DNA from: Myxococcota bacterium
GTDB taxonomy: Bacteria > Myxococcota > JAJVIH01
Assembly: GCA_022072125.1 (NCBI GenBank)
Contig: JAJVIH010000013.1
Span: 54,033 to 118,032, forward strand
Length of the DNA stretch: 64,000 nucleotides
Reading direction: 5' to 3'
The notes under the pieces were generated by a model. That model was not told where the DNA came from. It did no database searches and saw only the letters and a list, made by a program, of their open reading frames with translations. Both the position numbers and the translations under genes were made by a program. How positions within the stretch are numbered: position 1 is the stretch's first letter; each line of letters begins with the position of its first letter. This document shows, piece after piece, positions 62,489 to 64,000 of this stretch.

Positions 62489-64000
62489 CTAATGGCCGGC
62501 GGGAGCGGGAGTTTGTTCCTCGGCGGGCAATGCAGCCATGCGGATGGTGAAAGTCGTGCCAGTGGGGCCGGATTCAACCGCGATATCGCCCTGATGCTCC
62601 TGAACAATGCGCTTGACGATGGCGAGACCCAGGCCGGTGCCGTCCCGTTTTCCTTCGCTGACAAAACTCTGGAACAGCCTGGGGCGGATGGACTCCGGAA
62701 TGCCGGGGCCGTTGTCGCTGAAACGCATCACCAGATCGTTTTTGTCGCGGTTCACCTGGATGCGGAACACGCCGCCCTTTTCCGCCATGGCTTCCCGGGC
62801 GTTGCGCGCCAGGTTGAAAATCATCCGCCGGATTTTGCTCTCGTCCACAATGGCGGTCTGGTTGTACTGGATATCCATCTCAAGCCGGACTCCCGAACCC
62901 ATGAATTCCCGCTCCAGGTGCTCGCGGATGTCATCAAAGAAGGTGTTCAGCAGGGTCCGGCGCAACAGGATATTTTTTTCTCCCCGGGCGAAGGCCATGA
63001 CCTCCCGGGTCATGCGTCCCAGCGCATCCACCTGCTTGAGCACCGCGGCTTCATAGCGGGCGCGTTCCTTCGGGTCGTCTTCCAGCGCCATGAGCTGGAC
63101 GTAGCCAGACAGGATCGTCATGGGGGTTTTGAGATCGTGCATCAGACTGGAGAGCATCTGCCCAAGCGCGGAAAGGCGTTCCGTCTTTTCCATCTCATCG
63201 CGGGCGCGGTGGGAATGGACGGCCTTGGCGACCTGCGCGCCAATCAGCGTCAGCAGTTTCAGGTCTCCCTGGGTGAACGCCTCGTCGCCGATTTTGTTGA
63301 TCAGTTCAAGGGCGCCGATCAGCGACTCCCCATAGACCAGCGGCACGCAAATGATGCTGCGCGACGGAAACCCCACGCTCTTTGAAATGGTGGGGTCATG
63401 CCGTTCATCCTTTTCCACGTTCAGCACCAGCAGCGGCTGCCTGGATTCCGCCACCCATCCGGCGATGCCCTTGCCGACCGGCAGATGGAACTTCTTGACC
63501 TCGGCGCCTTTTTCCCCCAGCGCGCTTTTGAAATACATCTCGCGGTTGGTCTGCTCGACCAGCAGAATGCTGCCGGCCTCCGCGCGGATGATGCTCATGG
63601 CCTTGGCGAGGATGCTGTCCAGCAGTTCCGGCAAGTCCCGCGCGGAGGAGATTTTCCGCTCGATGTCGTAGAGCAGATCCAGCTCCCACATCTTCTGCTT
63701 GAGGTCGCGCTGGACGGCGAGCAGCCGGTTGTTGGCGTTCAGCAGGTTCTCATAGAGTTTGGCGTTGGACAGCGCCACCGCAACCTGGCTGCCCAGCGAC
63801 TCCAGAATGATTTCATCCTCGGGAGTAAACACGCCCTGCCGCTTGTTCATGGCCTGGAGAACGGCCCGGACAGTGTCCTGGTTGTCGGTCACCGGCACGC
63901 ACAGCATGGAACGGGTGACGTATCCCGTCTGCAGGTCCCACGAGGAATCGAACATCGGGTGTTCATAGGCGTTGGTGACATTGAGGCGGACGCCGCTTTC
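62489..64000 (-). CDS. GAF-domain sensor histidine kinase, N-terminus cut by window edge
   Basis: About 503 codons visible; the frame stays open to the right edge, so the start lies outside. The visible part begins within one GAF domain, followed by a second full GAF domain (about 125-270), a HisKA helix with LMHDLKTPMTILSG, and HATPase_c with N box LARNAREAM, SDNGPGIP and GTGLGLAIVKRI. No membrane segment is visible. It probably senses a small molecule or redox cue in the cytosol. No cognate regulator is adjacent. Confidence 0.93.
   Translation of the reverse strand, partial: ESGVRLNVTNAYEHPMFDSSWDLQTGYVTRSMLCVPVTDNQDTVRAVLQAMNKRQGVFTPEDEIILESLGSQVAVALSNAKLYENLLNANNRLLAVQRDLKQKMWELDLLYDIERKISSARDLPELLDSILAKAMSIIRAEAGSILLVEQTNREMYFKSALGEKGAEVKKFHLPVGKGIAGWVAESRQPLLVLNVEKDERHDPTISKSVGFPSRSIICVPLVYGESLIGALELINKIGDEAFTQGDLKLLTLIGAQVAKAVHSHRARDEMEKTERLSALGQMLSSLMHDLKTPMTILSGYVQLMALEDDPKERARYEAAVLKQVDALGRMTREVMAFARGEKNILLRRTLLNTFFDDIREHLEREFMGSGVRLEMDIQYNQTAIVDESKIRRMIFNLARNAREAMAEKGGVFRIQVNRDKNDLVMRFSDNGPGIPESIRPRLFQSFVSEGKRDGTGLGLAIVKRIVQEHQGDIAVESGPTGTTFTIRMAALPAEEQTPAPAGH

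Noticed and set aside
1..64000. CRISPR arrays, insertion sequences, prophage or defence islands
   Set aside because: No regularly spaced repeats, transposases, integrases or phage structural genes were seen; base composition is even across the window.

Overview
The window is a gene-dense, GC-rich stretch (roughly 60-65 % G+C by eye) from a Gram-negative bacterium. A secretin-based type II secretion (T2SS) operon, a TolC-type outer membrane factor, lipoproteins and FtsK all point to a diderm. The operon order gspC-D-E-F-G-H-I-J-K-L-M-N, with an actin-fold GspL and a terminal gspN, together with a protein resembling the DUF6178 family and many two-component and Ser/Thr-kinase genes, suggests a delta-proteobacterial-grade lineage (Myxococcota/Desulfobacterota/Bdellovibrionota/SAR324-like). 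The exact phylum cannot be fixed from this sequence. No tRNA, rRNA, CRISPR array, insertion sequence or prophage was found.

Layout. 1-5.2 kb: a P450 cut by the left edge, an M23 envelope peptidase, a cysteine-rich Sel1 lipoprotein, a small lipoprotein and NAD kinase. 5.2-10.4 kb: a type-I-like export operon (ABC protein, HlyD adaptor, TolC-like protein) whose ABC ATPase has several degenerate catalytic motifs. 10.7-15.8 kb: a radical SAM/SPASM enzyme, a TetR regulator divergent from a carotenoid oxygenase with a perfect 39-bp palindrome between them, a tandem VOC protein with a clear terminator, and a lone receiver protein. 15.9-32.2 kb: glucan phosphorylase behind a complete 12-gene T2SS operon on the minus strand. 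32.2-35.4 kb: a divergent NarX/NarL-type two-component pair and a membrane protein; the intergenic region carries two copies of an inverted motif. 35.5-39.5 kb: a ParA/J-like/RodZ-type-HTH fusion with a small partner, and a divergent acyl-CoA synthetase. 39.6-52.5 kb: a long minus-strand run with a Clp AAA+ unfoldase, a Rossmann/DUF2520 protein, poly(A) polymerase, a DUF6178-like protein, a DASS transporter, a TPR protein, a solute-binding lipoprotein and a zinc-ribbon Ser/Thr kinase. 52.6-64 kb: a CDF metal transporter, then a second minus-strand run with a GAF histidine kinase (cut by the right edge), MazG, an SDR/epimerase, an acyl-CoA dehydrogenase, a thioredoxin-membrane fusion, FtsK and a GT39-like glycosyltransferase.

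How the parts may work together (inference): the T2SS, the TolC export cassette and the envelope proteins form an export theme. The two-component genes next to gspC are the obvious candidate regulators of the T2SS. Most start codons were chosen by Shine-Dalgarno position and family fit. Several are GTG or TTG starts, or lie well inside longer open frames.
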